The notes under the pieces: model-generated
Seen by the model: only the letters and a program-made list of their open reading frames with translations
Told to the model about the DNA's origin: nothing
Database searches by the model: none
Assembly (NCBI GenBank): GCA_030592025.1
Contig: JAUUZX010000113.1
Span: 1 to 6,037, forward strand
Direction: 5' to 3'
Length of the DNA stretch: 6,037 bases
Origin: a bacterium
GTDB taxonomy: Bacteria > Krumholzibacteriota > Krumholzibacteria > LZORAL124-64-63
Shown: piece by piece, positions 5,182 to 6,037 of the stretch
How the letters are laid out: every line of letters begins with the position of its first letter
How positions within the stretch are numbered: position 1 is the first letter of the stretch
Program-made: the position numbers and the translations under genes

Positions 5182-6000
5182 ATGAAAACGGTCCCTATCG
5201 TCTCAGCGCTTCTGCTCATCATGCTGCCCACGGTCACCTTGGCCCAGGCCGTCAGCGAGCCGGGCACCCCACCCGTCACTTTCTCACTCATTGACACCGG
5301 CCACGGCTTGACCCTCCACAAGGAGATGTACTTCCTGCCGGTGACCTACGCCAACGAGTACGACGGCAAACAGATGGAGGTCGTCTACCAACTGAGCGCC
5401 AAGCACGATCTCTTCCGCACCGGCTTCTTCTTCGCCTACAACCAGATCTCGTTCTGGCAGGCCTATGACAACGCCAATTCCTCCCCGTTCCGGGACACGA
5501 ACTACAACCCCGAGATCTTCTTCCGTTTCACGGAGAGACGCTGGCAACACGGCCTCGTCGGTGCGGACGCGGGTTTCGAGCACGAGTCCAACGGCCAGCT
5601 GGTCCCCCACTCCCGCAGCTGGAACCTCCTCTACCTGGCGCCCTCCTACCATCGGGACAACTGGCTGATCTACGCCAAGGTCCGGTACCGCATCCCGGAG
5701 GAAGAGAAGGAGACGCCGGACTCGGCCCTGGGTGATGACAACCCGGACATCACCGACTACCTGGGCTACACCGACATCCACGCCTACTACATGCTGCCCA
5801 GGAAGCAACTCCTGCACCTCCTCGTGCGCGGGTTCGTGGGCACGGACAAGGGCAACGTGAGCCTGAACTACAGCATTCCCGTGCGCGGGGCCGAGGACGG
5901 CTACGTGTGCGTGCGCTTCTTCCACGGGTACGGCGAGAGCCTCATGGACTACAACCGCTCGGTCACGAGGATCGGTATCGGCATCATGTTCAATCGCTAG
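5182..6000 (+). CDS. pldA: Outer-membrane phospholipase A (OMPLA)
   Basis: The 272-residue precursor is a calcium-dependent acyl hydrolase of the outer membrane that removes acyl chains from phospholipids misplaced in the outer leaflet. A signal peptide (MKT, hydrophobic 7-20) is cut after Ala21 or Ala23. From memory of E. coli PldA, the match is close: the FEHESNGQ...SRSWNLLY region supplies His134, Ser136 and Asn148 with the same spacing as E. coli His142, Ser144 and Asn156. Gln88 in NQISFWQ matches the membrane-embedded Gln94 of the dimer interface. SSPFRDTNY (100-108) holds Ser100, the counterpart of calcium-site Ser106. DDNPDITDYLGY (185-196) and GYGESLMDYN (249-258) are further family blocks. 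Ser144 matches calcium ligand Ser152, while Gln139 replaces Arg147, whose contact is thought to be through the main chain. The protein ends MFNR, lacking the last few residues and terminal Phe of the E. coli enzyme. It has the usual OMPLA length, slightly short, and appears active. It is transcribed away from the lipoprotein operon. Confidence 0.96.
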   Translation: MKTVPIVSALLLIMLPTVTLAQAVSEPGTPPVTFSLIDTGHGLTLHKEMYFLPVTYANEYDGKQMEVVYQLSAKHDLFRTGFFFAYNQISFWQAYDNANSSPFRDTNYNPEIFFRFTERRWQHGLVGADAGFEHESNGQLVPHSRSWNLLYLAPSYHRDNWLIYAKVRYRIPEEEKETPDSALGDDNPDITDYLGYTDIHAYYMLPRKQLLHLLVRGFVGTDKGNVSLNYSIPVRGAEDGYVCVRFFHGYGESLMDYNRSVTRIGIGIMFNR

Positions 6001-6037
6001 ACGTCGGCGACATCCGCAATACCATACCCGAGCCAAC

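Noticed and set aside
5284..6036. Minus-strand open frame of 250 codons opposite pldA
   Set aside because: It is the antisense of a certain gene, with Val/Ala/His/Glu-biased composition and no motifs.

Overview
The window is GC-rich bacterial DNA that is almost fully coding. It suggests a Gram-negative (diderm) organism, because three adjacent genes encode an outer-membrane phospholipase, a predicted outer-membrane beta-barrel and a lipoprotein with a clear lipobox. Starts with strong GGAGG ribosome-binding sites are common. Nothing here fixes the taxon. The large GT-C glycosyltransferase with TPR repeats and the Asp/Gly-rich lipoprotein style remind me of uncultured, GC-rich diderm lineages such as those around the FCB group, but that is only an impression.

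Layout: (1) 1-225 (+) is the 3' end of an unrecognised gene. (2) 369-2507 (+) is a polytopic GT39/PMT-type glycosyltransferase fused to about seven C-terminal TPR repeats; charge topology places the TPRs in the periplasm. (3) 2511-4894 (-) is a three-gene block, probably an operon, read in the order lipoprotein (4894-3809), outer-membrane beta-barrel (3765-2944), small orphan protein (2912-2511). It converges on the glycosyltransferase with only 3 bp between the stop codons. (4) 4895-5181 is a divergent intergenic region. It holds an AT-rich island with a near-perfect 16-bp palindrome, overlapping promoter-like elements on both strands and an 11-bp-phased direct repeat, then two GC-rich dyads in the leader of the next gene. 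(5) 5182-6000 (+) is pldA, outer-membrane phospholipase A, with an intact His-Ser-Asn catalytic set. The last 37 bases show nothing I can name.

The lipoprotein/barrel/orphan operon and pldA diverge from one compact AT-rich control region, so they may be co-regulated as an envelope module. Apart from pldA and the general class of the glycosyltransferase, no specific function can be assigned. No RNA genes, CRISPR arrays, insertion sequences or attachment sites were seen. The most unusual items are the TMTC-like glycosyltransferase/TPR fusion, the Cys-rich lipoprotein with its partners, and the divergent control region.
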